A stretch of 64,000 nt of DNA from assembly GCA_030374805.1 (NCBI GenBank), contig JARGSG010000184.1:609001-673000 (forward strand). The letters run 5' to 3'. The translations under genes were made by a program, and so were the position numbers. Within the stretch, counting starts at the first letter, position 1, and every line of letters begins with the position of its first letter. Of this stretch, positions 52,560 through 62,925 are shown piece by piece. Source of the DNA: Gracilaria gracilis (lineage: Eukaryota > Rhodophyta > Florideophyceae > Gracilariales > Gracilariaceae). The notes under the pieces were generated by a model. It worked only from the letters and a program-made list of their open reading frames with translations. It ran no database searches and was not told where the DNA came from.

Positions 52560-54430
52560 CTTCGGAAGGGTGGAGAACGACGCAGAAGGAGAAAACGGCT
52601 GACACAGCTTATTGCGGAATGCTTGTGCGAGGATGTAGGTATCTGGCGTCGGGGGGCTGCGACCAGAAAGGTTCTCGCATCATCGGGTGCTGAAAACTTG
52701 CCTTAAGTACTCCTTCAAAAGTGTCTGAAACTCAATGTTGTCTGTGGGTGTGTGACCTCTGCAGATGAGGTTGCAGCACGATGGGTTAGTGGTGGGTTTG
52801 TACACTCCAATGACGTGACTGAAGATCAGCTCCATCGTTTTGAGAGGGTTTTTTCGGGCAACGGAGCTTCGAAGACGCTGACAATCATTGAGTTTGAGAT
52901 CAAAGAGTCACGCTTGACGTGAGATGGTAAACAATTCGAATGCAATTCGTGATGCTCTGTCAGTAAATAGAACGCTGAAATAATGTTTGAGTGAATTCGA
53001 AGACGAAGCAGCTCATGCGTTACTGCAATATGTGATTCTTAAGTCTTCGACGTGAAACGTTATGTACTAGAAATGATGTTCGGAGGTGAACTGGAACGGG
53101 ACACCGTGTTGGAAAAGAAGCAAACTCCACTTAGATTACGATATATGCAATGATATTAGCGAGGAATAAACCAGGTTGATCATCAAGTCTAATCGTATCA
53201 TCGAGATAAGTCCTCGGAGAATGAAAGGAGCGTCGTCCACCTCGGAAGGTAGAAAGGTTCCTTCGTTGGACTGATGTTTGCTTCACGGTCTTCAGGTCAG
53301 AAATCGAGATCGGGCGTGACGTCATCGCCATACTGAGGACCACTCGCTGGCGTGCACGAATACAGCAAGTACAGGTTTCGCACCAAATCTCAGTCACCAC
53401 ACCGTGGGCGTCAGCTTACTGTACCAAAGGTTTCAACCGTAGGCGTTCTAACGTCAGTAACAACTGCACACAGTACGTGTAGGGTTACTATTCGAAGAGC
53501 ACGGTGCTTAGTAAGCACTGCTTACCACCAATTACCCCACTTACAGACTTGCTCAACCGTCCCACCATGGCCCGAAGTTATTGTCGTGTCCAAAGAGCAC
53601 TCGCTCACACCGGCGTGGGGTGTGTGAAGAAACGTGACCCCCATCGTCTGGTTCATTAGTCACATCCTAACGCCTAATGCTCATGGAGCTATGTCAGCAT
53701 TCCACATCCATTTGTTTGTAATTCATTTTCTCTCCCACTTTTCAACCGCTGTGCTCTGCCGGGCCCAATTACCTCCGTTATTAGTGTATTGTGGTCACAT
53801 TTTGACGAGGTCGTCGTTTTCTCTCCTCTTCGAATTGGGTTTTCTGTCACCGTCAGAAAGTGACAACATCAACTCCATCACCGAAGCACACGAAGTGCAT
53901 TCGAATTGTTCAAGTTCTGTTCTCAATCTTCACTTTATTTCACCTCTAAATCAATAGTTGTCAGCAAAACCAAACATTTTTTACGTAGAACTATCAAAAA
54001 CTGAAAACAACCTGTACGAGAAATGAATTCAATCACCTTCAATGGGATAGCAGTTCTGGTTTATCCCATCTGTGATAAAGTGCTGTCTAATCCACCTAGC
54101 TTGACGCGGTGGGCGGCAAGTACAGGTAGGGTAATAATAGCGGTCGGGATCCCTAAGATTGAGGTACGTTAACGTTTTTCTGTCGTTGAATACTTTACTG
54201 TATATAGCTTATTTCATTAAGGCTCCTAACACAGTAACCCCTTTCTGTTCTGCCCCATTGAGGTTACTACTCGAGCCATCGTCTGGAACCCAACGAACGT
54301 TTTCACTCTTGCTCTATAATTCAAAGCAGCTGAGCTTTTGACGCTATTTTAATATTAAAAACATAAAAGTGTAGGATACACGGGCAGTTCTTGACATACA
54401 GCATTTGGCTGAGAATATCGAACCAATTTC
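52560..54430. other. Intergenic stretch between Y1 and X2
   Basis: The proximal part (to about 53398) matches 58470-59215, between Y2 and X3. The part from about 53400 to 54437 is absent at the equivalent junction, so it is a roughly 1-kb insertion in one module or a deletion from the other. No gene recognised in it. Confidence 0.5.
53317..53324. promoter_or_regulatory. TGACGTCA palindrome upstream of Y1
   Basis: Exact CRE-type site within a conserved block (GAAATCGAGATCGGGCG then the site) that is also found at 59131. Confidence 0.5.
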
Positions 54431-54808
54431 TTTGGTAGGCGTGGACACGTCGCAATGGTTCATTGCTGTCGTCCTGTGTGTTTAGTCGCCAACTCTCCGC
54501 GAGCTGCGCTCATTGCGACTGCTGAGATGCGTAGCTTCCGCGTTAAAAGCGCACAGCTGCTAGACACGCAACGAACTCATATAGCTGTCCACTCTCCATA
54601 CGCCGCTTCATCCACCGCCAAAATCGTCGCCCCCAAAGCGGAACCGGCGCTTCCACCATCGTCGCCATAATGGTGACTCTGGCGCAAGTACAGATGGAGC
54701 ATCATCCCACCAAACACAAGCAGCGCTCGCAACTTCTCCCCCTCACACATTCACCACTCGTCGCTCGCCCCTTTGCAACCTCAATCTTTTGTTTGCTCTT
54801 TAAGTCCA

Positions 54809-56047
54809 ATGAGCTCTACCACATCAGAACGCTCCTCAACACCTTCTATCCGCACGGCTGATCCTGCGAACGCCGCCCTCGACATCCAACATTCCCGTCC
54901 AACGCTGCCACTTGCACTGAATCGTCTCGCAGAACAGCGTGCGACAACAGACACGAACCACGCGCGCAACGCACCGCACGCCGGCACCACTTCACCGCCT
55001 TTCATGACCCGCGGCCGGAAACGCAGCGCTGAGGAATATGAGCTGCCTCTCTTGGATCCGGTTGCTCGTCGCCGCCCTCGAGCCACCGAAAACAGTGACG
55101 AAGCTGGCCCTGCACCGCCAACTACAGTGTGGCCCTCGACACTCAGCGCCGTCAACCACACGGTTGGTCAAATCGAAGTGGGAAGCGCGCTCCAGCCTAC
55201 TTCCGGTCATCGCCGCGGTCGCAAGCGCACGGCTTCCGAAGCCGAGCTGAGCCCCGCGGATCAGCCTTCTCGACGTCGTCGCCGAGCTTGCGAAGAACAA
55301 GTGGAAGCCTTCCACACACCTCTCATTTCGCCTGCTGGAGCATCGGGCCCGTCGACCCGCAGCGATGCTGTTGACATCGCCACGCTGGAGTACCGGTGTA
55401 GGCGTGACCTCCGTCGACAGGAAATTCGAGAACGGCGCCGCCGTCGACGGGAAGCTCTAGAGAACGGAGTGGAAGAGGCGCCACATGACGCACTAGCCGC
55501 TGCTACCGTTGGTACCGACTTGCGCGAAGACGCGCACTGGAACGCTGAGATTGCGCAGAACCTTCACGCAATTCGCTTACCAACGTTGCCATTTTGGCGA
55601 CGTGTCACCACAAACGCCAGTGTTGCTCGTCATGGGGACGTGGGCGTTGGGCGAGACGGTGAGCAAGTGGAGGTGCAGGAGCCTACTCTCTTGGCGGCGC
55701 CATTCGTTCATCCGTCGATACCAGACGCTGTGGGAACATCCCACGTTCATCAAGCCATCCATCAGCGCGACGAAGGGGAAGCGCGACCTCGCGTGGCGGC
55801 GCCGCAGCGGATCTACCTGGCACCGCAACCGGTGGAACCGCCGCCGGTGGAGCTTCGATTTCCGCTTCACCCCAGCTTGGAAGTAGAGCAGCGGTGGTGG
55901 GGCGAAGTATCGTTGGATGCTGTTGAGACGTGGGAGGCGCAGGCGACAAACGATGCGACGAGCGCCTCAAGCCAGGTGCAGTTCGACTTGGAGGCGCCAC
56001 CGGGAAGTTTCACATCGTCGGTCGTGTGTGGTGGTCTGATTCGGTAG
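54809..56047 (+). CDS. Gene X copy 2, intact, 412 aa, unknown function
   Basis: I chose ATG 54809 (MSSTTSERSS) because the corresponding ATG is kept in X1 and X3. The upstream frame lacks a better ATG. The N-terminal half is disordered and Pro/Arg-rich, with two RGRKR motifs (RGRKRSAEE, RGRKRTASEAELSP) and RRRRRAC, which look like nuclear localisation signals. Around residues 200-215 is a very basic predicted helix (RDLRRQEIRERRRRRREALE). The C-terminal part has a conserved segment, RIYLAPQPVEPPPVELRFPL, then WWGEVSLDAVETW, shared among the copies. No family recognised. Nuclear nucleic-acid binding is inference from charge. It is divergent from the Y1 gene upstream. Confidence 0.7.
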   Translation: MSSTTSERSSTPSIRTADPANAALDIQHSRPTLPLALNRLAEQRATTDTNHARNAPHAGTTSPPFMTRGRKRSAEEYELPLLDPVARRRPRATENSDEAGPAPPTTVWPSTLSAVNHTVGQIEVGSALQPTSGHRRGRKRTASEAELSPADQPSRRRRRACEEQVEAFHTPLISPAGASGPSTRSDAVDIATLEYRCRRDLRRQEIRERRRRRREALENGVEEAPHDALAAATVGTDLREDAHWNAEIAQNLHAIRLPTLPFWRRVTTNASVARHGDVGVGRDGEQVEVQEPTLLAAPFVHPSIPDAVGTSHVHQAIHQRDEGEARPRVAAPQRIYLAPQPVEPPPVELRFPLHPSLEVEQRWWGEVSLDAVETWEAQATNDATSASSQVQFDLEAPPGSFTSSVVCGGLIR

Positions 56048-56285
56048 GCGGCGGAGTGACGCAAGGGCATGCGGAGGCGTAGGTCTGGCGACTGGCGCGG
56101 AGTGGTGAAGAACGAATGGTGAAGAAGAGCATTGAAGAGAGCAGGGAGATTTTGCGATTCCTTTTTGGATTTTTGAGCCGATGAAGCGACACGTTTCACA
56201 CCGATACAACGACAAGACTTGTCGGACAAGTTGTGTTTCTCTCGTGAAAATTGCAAGTGCGCCAGTCACTTGTCATCCTCTCCCC

Positions 56286-56316
56286 TGACGTCATCGTCGT
56301 ACAGAACATGACGTCA
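56286..56316. promoter_or_regulatory. Pair of TGACGTCA palindromes after X2
   Basis: Exact sites at 56286-56293 and 56309-56316, 23 bp apart start to start (about two helical turns). Confidence 0.45.
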
Positions 56317-56959
56317 TAGTGAAGATTCTTCGATGCCGGGGATGGCCTTGTCTTTGGTATGTTGTATTGCAACCAGCGTCGTTAACCTTTCCTCGAAGCT
56401 GCCAAAGCCGAAACCATTGTGCCACAGTAAGACGCAGAACGCATACATCTATGTGGTAAGCAACACTTTTCCGGACGGGAACGCGCTTCATAGTGGTTAT
56501 GTTGACTTCCAGCCGCAGAGGCAAGCACATTTTGGCTTTAATGGCGCAGCTTTGAGGACTGCGTGAGTGCATGGGGTATTAATTGGCCTCGAATTCGTGT
56601 TGCGCAACGATAGCGAGGATGCGATTCACGCTAGACCGCATGGTATATCGAGAACGGCGGTATCGCGTTTTCTGTTTCAACTTCGCATACAGACAAACAA
56701 TAAGCAGCTGCGTTCCTGAGAAGTATGTACGATATTGTACTCCTCATTGCACCCGCTGTTCCAAGCGCGTGCGTGAGAATCGACTTGTTATTGTTGTGCG
56801 GAGACCTGCAGAGTTACTCTTATGGATGAAGGGATGCCAACTATCTCAACAGTGTGGGTCAATGATCCTAAAGCTGAAGCGCACTCTCCTCCACTAAGTC
56901 GCCTCGCACTCTTCTCGAACAAGTCATGGCTTCAGACGGTGTGCAAACGAAGATTCATA

Positions 56960-57420
56960 GCATTCGCGGCGAATGCATTGCTCCCGCTTTCTTCTGATTG
57001 GAGGATCTGCAGAGCAGAAATTGGAGCACAAACCGCCTCCCGAGCTGAACACTTGCACTTGCTCGTCGAGCCGCGTCAAACCTGTTCGAAGGCACGGAGT
57101 TAGCTCGCTCCACCACCTTCACCGCCAGCGCTCTCTTCAAGAAATCGTCATCACAAATGACAGTATTGATTAATAAAGAGCATCTCCTGCTGTGATGGTG
57201 CAACGCATTGCCAAATACCCATTCGATGCGCTAGGTCTGGAAAATACACGACCTCTCCGTCTTCGGGTGTGCGCATCTCTAGAAGACTTCGTAGTCAAGA
57301 TTTGAGCCAGATTGTCACGAAAAGCGGTGGTAGGCGGTCGAAGTGGGAGGCACGGAACATCAGTAAGCAGATCGCAGAGGCTATCTCGAAAATGTACCTC
57401 ATGGTTTAGTAGAGAATAGG
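56960..57420 (+). pseudogene. Second PH-pseudokinase remnant
   Basis: DNA from about 56965 matches the 5' region of the kinase at about 30115. DNA from 57187 matches the kinase N-lobe (TGATGGTGCAACGCATT, as at 31281) with an internal deletion, then the segment around the in-frame stop of the first copy. Here the sequence reads GTCACGAAAAGC where the first copy has GTGACATAACGC. It is too short and broken to encode a protein. Confidence 0.65.
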
Positions 57421-57630
57421 TTTGCTTTACGAACCTTTCGGGCTCAGCGGTGCGGGAGATAAAACGAAACAAGTTCTTTTGATTTCACATTCTTTAAAGT
57501 CATTTGTACAATTCTAACAACTCCCTACAACCTTCCAACCAGTCTGCTTACTTTAATCTCCTGTATCCCAAGGAGAAGGGAAAAGCAGGGGCACAGCTGG
57601 TGGACTCACAACATAACCAGGCCATCCTAT

Positions 57631-58350
57631 CTAAGCCTCCAGGAGAGGATCACCGTCTTTGAAGATGGTGATCATCTCCTCCTGCCAGTATACCTCTCGA
57701 TTTTCGTATACTTGTTGCGCCCCCTCGCGGGTGGCGAACTTTACCTCCGCGCTCGCCTCATCTCCATCCGACCGCTTCCCGAACAAACTCATTCCCACGA
57801 CATCAACTTTCTCCCTTGCCAACATTGACAGCAATTTGTTCGTGTTGAACATTTGGCTGGAGAGGCCGCGGAGGATGAGCTTGTTGGAAGCGGCCGGCTT
57901 CCGAATGCCGCCACTGGCGCGCAAAGGCGAGCGCGGAGAACGAGAGTCCCTCCCGCCCGGGCTGCCATGGCGGGAGGCTGGTTGAGGCGATCTTGGGGAG
58001 GCGATTCTCGGCGAGTTACTCCGGCTTCGGCTTCTTCGCCGGAGCCATCGCACGAGGGGCACAGAGCGGTACCCCTTGCTGCCCGCCAGGTGCTCAATCA
58101 CCTCCAGCGGGAGCCACGGCATTGTCATCAGCACATCCCCCCCCTCGTCGACGTAGACTTCTTCCTCCGAATCGGCAGAGGGACTCGGAGGGGGTGTGAG
58201 CCGTTCGTGCGCCGCCTCGTTTCGCCTCTCCCATCTATCCATGGGGACAGGAATGTATCCGTCTGCCCCCGCCTCCCCACACACAAACTCCAAATCCACC
58301 TCGGGGTCAGTCATGAAGACCTCGTCCCCCTTCGAAAAAATAAATTCCAT
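57631..58350 (-). CDS. Gene Y copy 2: RS-rich protein with RRM-like C-terminus, 239 aa
   Basis: ATG 58350 (MEFIFSKGDEVFMTDPEV) to TAG 57631-57633. It contains an acidic N-terminal part (DSEEEVYVDEGGDV), a hydrophobic segment (MTMPWLPLEVIEHL), and an RS/SP-rich linker (RRRSRSRSNSPRI, PRSPQPAS). The C-terminal about 85 residues match the beta-alpha-beta-beta-alpha-beta order of an RRM: KLILRGL (RNP2-like), helix FNTNKLLSMLARE, strand VDVVGMSLF, ASAEVKFAT (RNP1-like), helix REGAQQVYE and strand EEMITIFKD. RS plus RRM suggests an SR-like RNA-processing factor, which is inference. The RNP1-like strand lacks the usual aromatic pair. It is divergent from X3. Confidence 0.7.
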   Translation of the reverse strand: MEFIFSKGDEVFMTDPEVDLEFVCGEAGADGYIPVPMDRWERRNEAAHERLTPPPSPSADSEEEVYVDEGGDVLMTMPWLPLEVIEHLAGSKGYRSVPLVRWLRRRSRSRSNSPRIASPRSPQPASRHGSPGGRDSRSPRSPLRASGGIRKPAASNKLILRGLSSQMFNTNKLLSMLAREKVDVVGMSLFGKRSDGDEASAEVKFATREGAQQVYENREVYWQEEMITIFKDGDPLLEA

Positions 58351-59582
58351 ACCGCTGTTGTTGTGGCGGTGTGCGATCAGAAAGAACCAGTACTCCGAGA
58401 CGTAATGCGACACGACCAGAGTGGCAGCCCCCTTAACTCTTGAAAGAAAGTTTGTGTAGAGAACGACGCAGAAGAAAAAACGGCTAACACAGCGATGGCG
58501 AGTGCTTGTGCGAAAAGATGGGTATCTGGCGTCGGGGGGCTGCGACCAGAAAGGACATGGGATCATCGGGGTGCAGCGAACCTGGTTTAAGTACTCCTGC
58601 GAATGTGTCCGGAATTGGATGTTCTTCATGCACATGTGACCTCTACTGACAATGGTAAGTGCTGGATGGACTGTGGGAAGTTCCTACTCTGTGACGACTG
58701 GACTGATGGTGATCTCCATTGTTTCGGATGTTTTTTCTGGGCAACGGAGCTTCGAAGACGCTGACAATCTTCTAGTTCGAGGTCAAAGAGTGACGTTTGA
58801 CATGGAATGCTGAACAATTTGATTGCAAGGCGTGATGCTCTGTCAGTGAATGAGAGACTTGAATAATGTTTCAGTGAATTAGAAGACAGATTAGTACATG
58901 CGTGACTCCAATTTGTGAGTGTCGAAGCTTCGACGTGAAACATGATGTACTGCAATGCGGCAAACTCCATTTAGATTACCATATATGAAGTGATACTTGC
59001 AAGTAATAAAGGAAATGTTGATACATGAACTAAAATCGAAACATTGAGGGAGAATTTGTTTGGAGAATGAGTCTCATCAATCTTCGATGGTTTGTTTCTC
59101 GCTGTTCAGGTCAGAAATCGAGATCGGGCGTGACGTCATCATCCTAATGATGGCCACTCGCTGGCGTGCACGAATACAGCAAGTACAGGTATTACACCAG
59201 TTCTCAGTCACCAGCAGACGCGCAAGATCTCTGAGAACGCACGTCGCAGGCGTGGACACGTCCCAATGGCTCATTGCTGTCGTCCTGTGTGTGCAGTCGC
59301 CATCTTTTCGCGAGCTGCGCTCATCATTGCGACTGCAGCGAACACGCCACGAGCTCACTCAGTGTCCACCAATCTACCCATGCGCCGCTTCAACTACCGC
59401 CGACATCGTCGCCCCCAGAGCGGAAACGGCCGCTTCCACCGTGTTCGCCATGACGCCGGCGCTCCGCCAGCCGGGGAGTCATCCCATTCGACACAAGCAG
59501 CGCTCGCAGCTTCTGCCCTTCACGCATTCACCACTCGTCGCTCGCCTCTTTGCAACCTCAGTCGTTTTGCTCCCTAATTCCA
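58351..59582. other. Shared 5' region of Y2 and X3
   Basis: About 1.2 kb between two divergent starts, with a TGACGTCA site at 59131 in a block conserved in the other module. It is a candidate bidirectional promoter. Open frames in it (for example 59266-59577) correspond to the 5' region of X2 and are not conserved in frame. Confidence 0.5.
59131..59138. promoter_or_regulatory. TGACGTCA palindrome between Y2 and X3
   Basis: Exact CRE-type site in the block shared with 53317. Confidence 0.5.
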
Positions 59583-60994
59583 ATGAGTTTTACCACATCA
59601 GAACGCGCCTCAACACCCTCTATCCGCACGGCTGATCCTCGGAACGCCACTCTGGACATCCAACATTCCCGTTCAACGCTGCCACTTGCGCTGAATCGTC
59701 GCGCTGAGCATCGTGTGACAGCAGACATGGACCAACCGCGCACGCCAACAGCACTTCACCGCCTTTCATGACCCGCGGCCGGAAACGCAGCGCTGAGGAA
59801 TCTGAGCTGCATCTCTTGGATCCGGTTGCTCCTCGTCACCCTCGACCCGCCGACAACCGTAACGAAGCTGGTCCTGCACCGCCACCTGGAGTGTTACCCT
59901 CTACACCCAGCACCGTCAACAACACGGCTGGTCCAATCGAAGTGGGAAGCCCGCTCCAGCCTACTTCCCCTCGTCGCCCACCCGCCAACGAAAAAGTGCA
60001 GACGGCCGAGAACCTTGAGCGGGACGCACGGTACGTGCTCCCGTCCGCAGGGCTGCTCTCTCCGCGCCGCGGTCGCAAGCACACCGCCGCTCAAGCAGAG
60101 CTGAGCCCCGAGGGTCAGCCCGCTCGCTGTCGTCGCCGAGTAGGCGAAAATCATGTGGAAGCCTCCCACATGCTACCCATGTCGCCAGCTAGAGCGTCGG
60201 GCTCGTCGACCCGCAGCGATGCTGTTGACATTTCCACGCTGGAGTACCGGCATAGGCGAGACCGCCGCCCACAAGAGATTCGCGAACGACGCCGCCGCCG
60301 AAGAGAAGCTCTGGCGAACGGAGCGGGAGTGGTACCACAGGGTGCGCTGGTCGCTGTTACCGACGTGCGCGAAGATGCGCACTGGAACGCTGAGACTGCG
60401 CAGACCGTACTTGCAAATCGCTTACCGACGTCGGCATTTTGGCGACATGTCACCACAAACGCCAGTGTTGCTCGTCATGGGGTCGTGGGCGTTAGGCGAG
60501 ATGGTGAGCAAGCAGAGGTGCAGGAGCCCACTCTCGTGGCGCCACCATTCGTTCAGCCGTCGATAACAGACGCTGTGGAGAGAGCCCACATTCATCAGGC
60601 CATCGAGTGCGACGAAGAGGAAGGGCGACTTCGCGTTGCGGCGCCGCAGCGGATCTACTTGGCACCGCAACCGGTGGAACCGCCGCCGGTGGAGCTTCGA
60701 CTGCCGCTTCACCCCAGCTTGCAGGGAGAGCAGGAATGGTGGTACGAAGTGTCGTCGGCTGCTATTGAGACGTTGGCGGAGCGGGCAACAGGCAGTGTGG
60801 CGAGCGCTTCAAGCAAGGTGCAGTTCGACACGGAAGCACCGCCTGATAGTTTCACATCGTCAGTTGTGTGGTGGTGTTATTGGGATGGCCGCGCGGTGGC
60901 GCGGCACAGGGGCCTGCGGAGGTGTAGGTTTTGCGGTTGGCACGGAGCGGTAGGGAAGAGGGGATTTATGAGTGGGGCGAGGGTTTGGAATTAG
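59583..60994 (+). CDS. Gene X copy 3, 5' frameshift and extended 3' end
   Basis: ATG 59583 (MSFTTSERAS) matches the X2 start, but a small deletion near 59745 relative to X2 shifts the frame to a stop (59769-59771). A 408-codon frame then runs from ATG 59768 (MTRGRKRSAEESEL), an internal Met also present in X2, to 60994. Relative to X2 it has an extra segment around residues 75-100 (NEKVQTAENLERDARY). It lacks X2's stop, so it reads into about 35 extra residues with several Cys and Trp. It may be functional from the internal Met, or newly decaying. Confidence 0.55.
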
Positions 60995-61583
60995 AAAGAG
61001 TGCATTCGGGCACAGCAAAGGCGACTTTTAGCTCACAGCCTTCACGATCATGTATTGGAATGCGGAACGTTTTATGCACCAGCGGGCAAAACTTAGTTGT
61101 GATGTGTCTATTATCTTCTAATCAGAATGTGTTGAGTACCGGAGGTAGACGCTTCCGTTCGATTCGCTGTTCAACCATCATTGTCACTCACAAGCCGCTA
61201 TCGAAGATTTGACGCCTTGCCAACGTCTCAAACACAAGAATGTGTCCCATCGTGTGGGACCAACTCCGCCTTCGTCAGATTGTCTATATCATCGTGAATA
61301 CCTTGCACTCCACATTGTCGCGTCACATCGTACGTAACCTGCTGCAGCTCTTTGAACAATAATCCATCTCTGTGAGTCACAGAACGAAATGAACGGCAGT
61401 CGGTGGACTCGAAGCAAAGTACTGGAGATGGATTCGATATGGCAGCGACGGTAAACAGTAATTAGGGCTGTAAAACAAATCGACCGCTACTACCCTTCGT
61501 AATGTTAGATATCTACAGGGAATTTCAGGTAGACGCGGGAAATGCACCTTTTTCTCACTTTTCTGAACTAAACGATGTCACTA

Positions 61584-61591
61584 TGACGTCA
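61584..61591. promoter_or_regulatory. TGACGTCA palindrome
   Basis: Exact CRE-type site in non-coding DNA. Confidence 0.35.
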
Positions 61592-61764
61592 CAGAATACA
61601 GTACGTAACTATATTTTACAACTTACATTCCACAGCTTACAGTGCGTTGCTAAGTAAAACTTTACTGTAATCAGTTATTGCCCGTCTGGGATGCGACATG
61701 CCTCTTTTCGTGGCACCAAGGAAGACGAGGTTTTCGCTGAGCTTTTCAAGCAACCTCATATCGG

Positions 61765-61772
61765 TGACGTCA
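61765..61772. promoter_or_regulatory. TGACGTCA palindrome
   Basis: Exact CRE-type site, 181 bp from the preceding one. Confidence 0.35.
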
Positions 61773-62925
61773 TCAAGACGCGTGTACAACCAAGAAACGT
61801 GGCGTGCACGCTTTGCATGTTTCTTCGGGTATTACAACGGTATATGATAGGTAAAGTTTACTGTCGCGAGGAGGAACGTTATGTAACCCTGTACCTTCAT
61901 ACGTCAACGCTTACCTTCACACAAATCATTTGAAATCAAAACAGTCCTTCGATTCAACGGCCCTCGTACGAAGGTGCGCCAATCGCCCCGCTTTGACGCT
62001 TCATACTTGGGTTGAAGCCACTACACTACTAGAGAGATGTATTTCAAAACAGGCAAATACATCATGAGAACGCTAAAGTTCTGTTCGACGCGATGAAATC
62101 TTACTACAGCTGTACCGTGGTACTCGCTCCGACACCTGCAGCGTGGCACGAAACAAAAAAGCTGAGCCGCTTGGGCTTACGGCGGTCGTTTTGCTCCGAA
62201 ACGGATATCCATTGGCATCATTGCTGCCTATCACGCAATCTAACAATCCCCTGGAGTGTATGGTCCAATTATAGGGGAGCAATAATGTTCAACGTAGTCG
62301 TGCTGAGCACTCCCGAACCCTCAAGATTGGATTCATAGACGGGTTTGACAAATGCCTCGCCAAGTTCGTCGCCAACTGGTTTGCCAACTGGGAGCTTAGT
62401 TTGGCTGATTATTCTGTAATTACAATGCCCATTGTGGCGTGTTGCGATTGCATCCACGCAGGATTGCCCCTAGATATCTCTCACAATGCATTGCGATACA
62501 TCAATGAATGGAAATCGCCCGTCGTCCTCGAATGACCTGAAATTTCAGTAGGCGCCGTGCTGGATGCCTCATACTTATACGTCTTTAAGGTCTATGACAC
62601 AAGTGCGCTCACTCCGTGCTCTGAATGGTACCGTTGGTACACGAGTAGACCCAAGTTGCTCAGGACATGTACCTTGCCCCTGTCTGAAGCACGCATATTA
62701 ATAAGGAATCGCCGCCAGTCAACTCGCCTAGTAGCTCTCCATGCTCATTCACAACTTGGACGGCTTTCAAAGAACCAAGTCTAATTCACGGCCATTCATC
62801 CAACACAACTCGAGAAACAGAAACAGTTGCAGTGTTTGCACTCGAAAATCTTGAGTACACGGGCCTATCTAGACAACAGAATCTCTCCGATAACATCTAT
62901 CTTCACGATCTCATCATCCTCCACA

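Larger units (their letters stand above)
60995..62925. other. Long apparently non-coding stretch
   Basis: About 1.9 kb with only short, unsupported open frames. It contains two further TGACGTCA palindromes (61584-61591 and 61765-61772). No RNA gene or mobile element recognised. Confidence 0.45.

Noticed and set aside
59266..59577. Separate small gene upstream of X3
   Set aside because: The open frame corresponds to the 5' region of X2 and X1, where the reading frame is not conserved. It is better seen as shared non-coding DNA.
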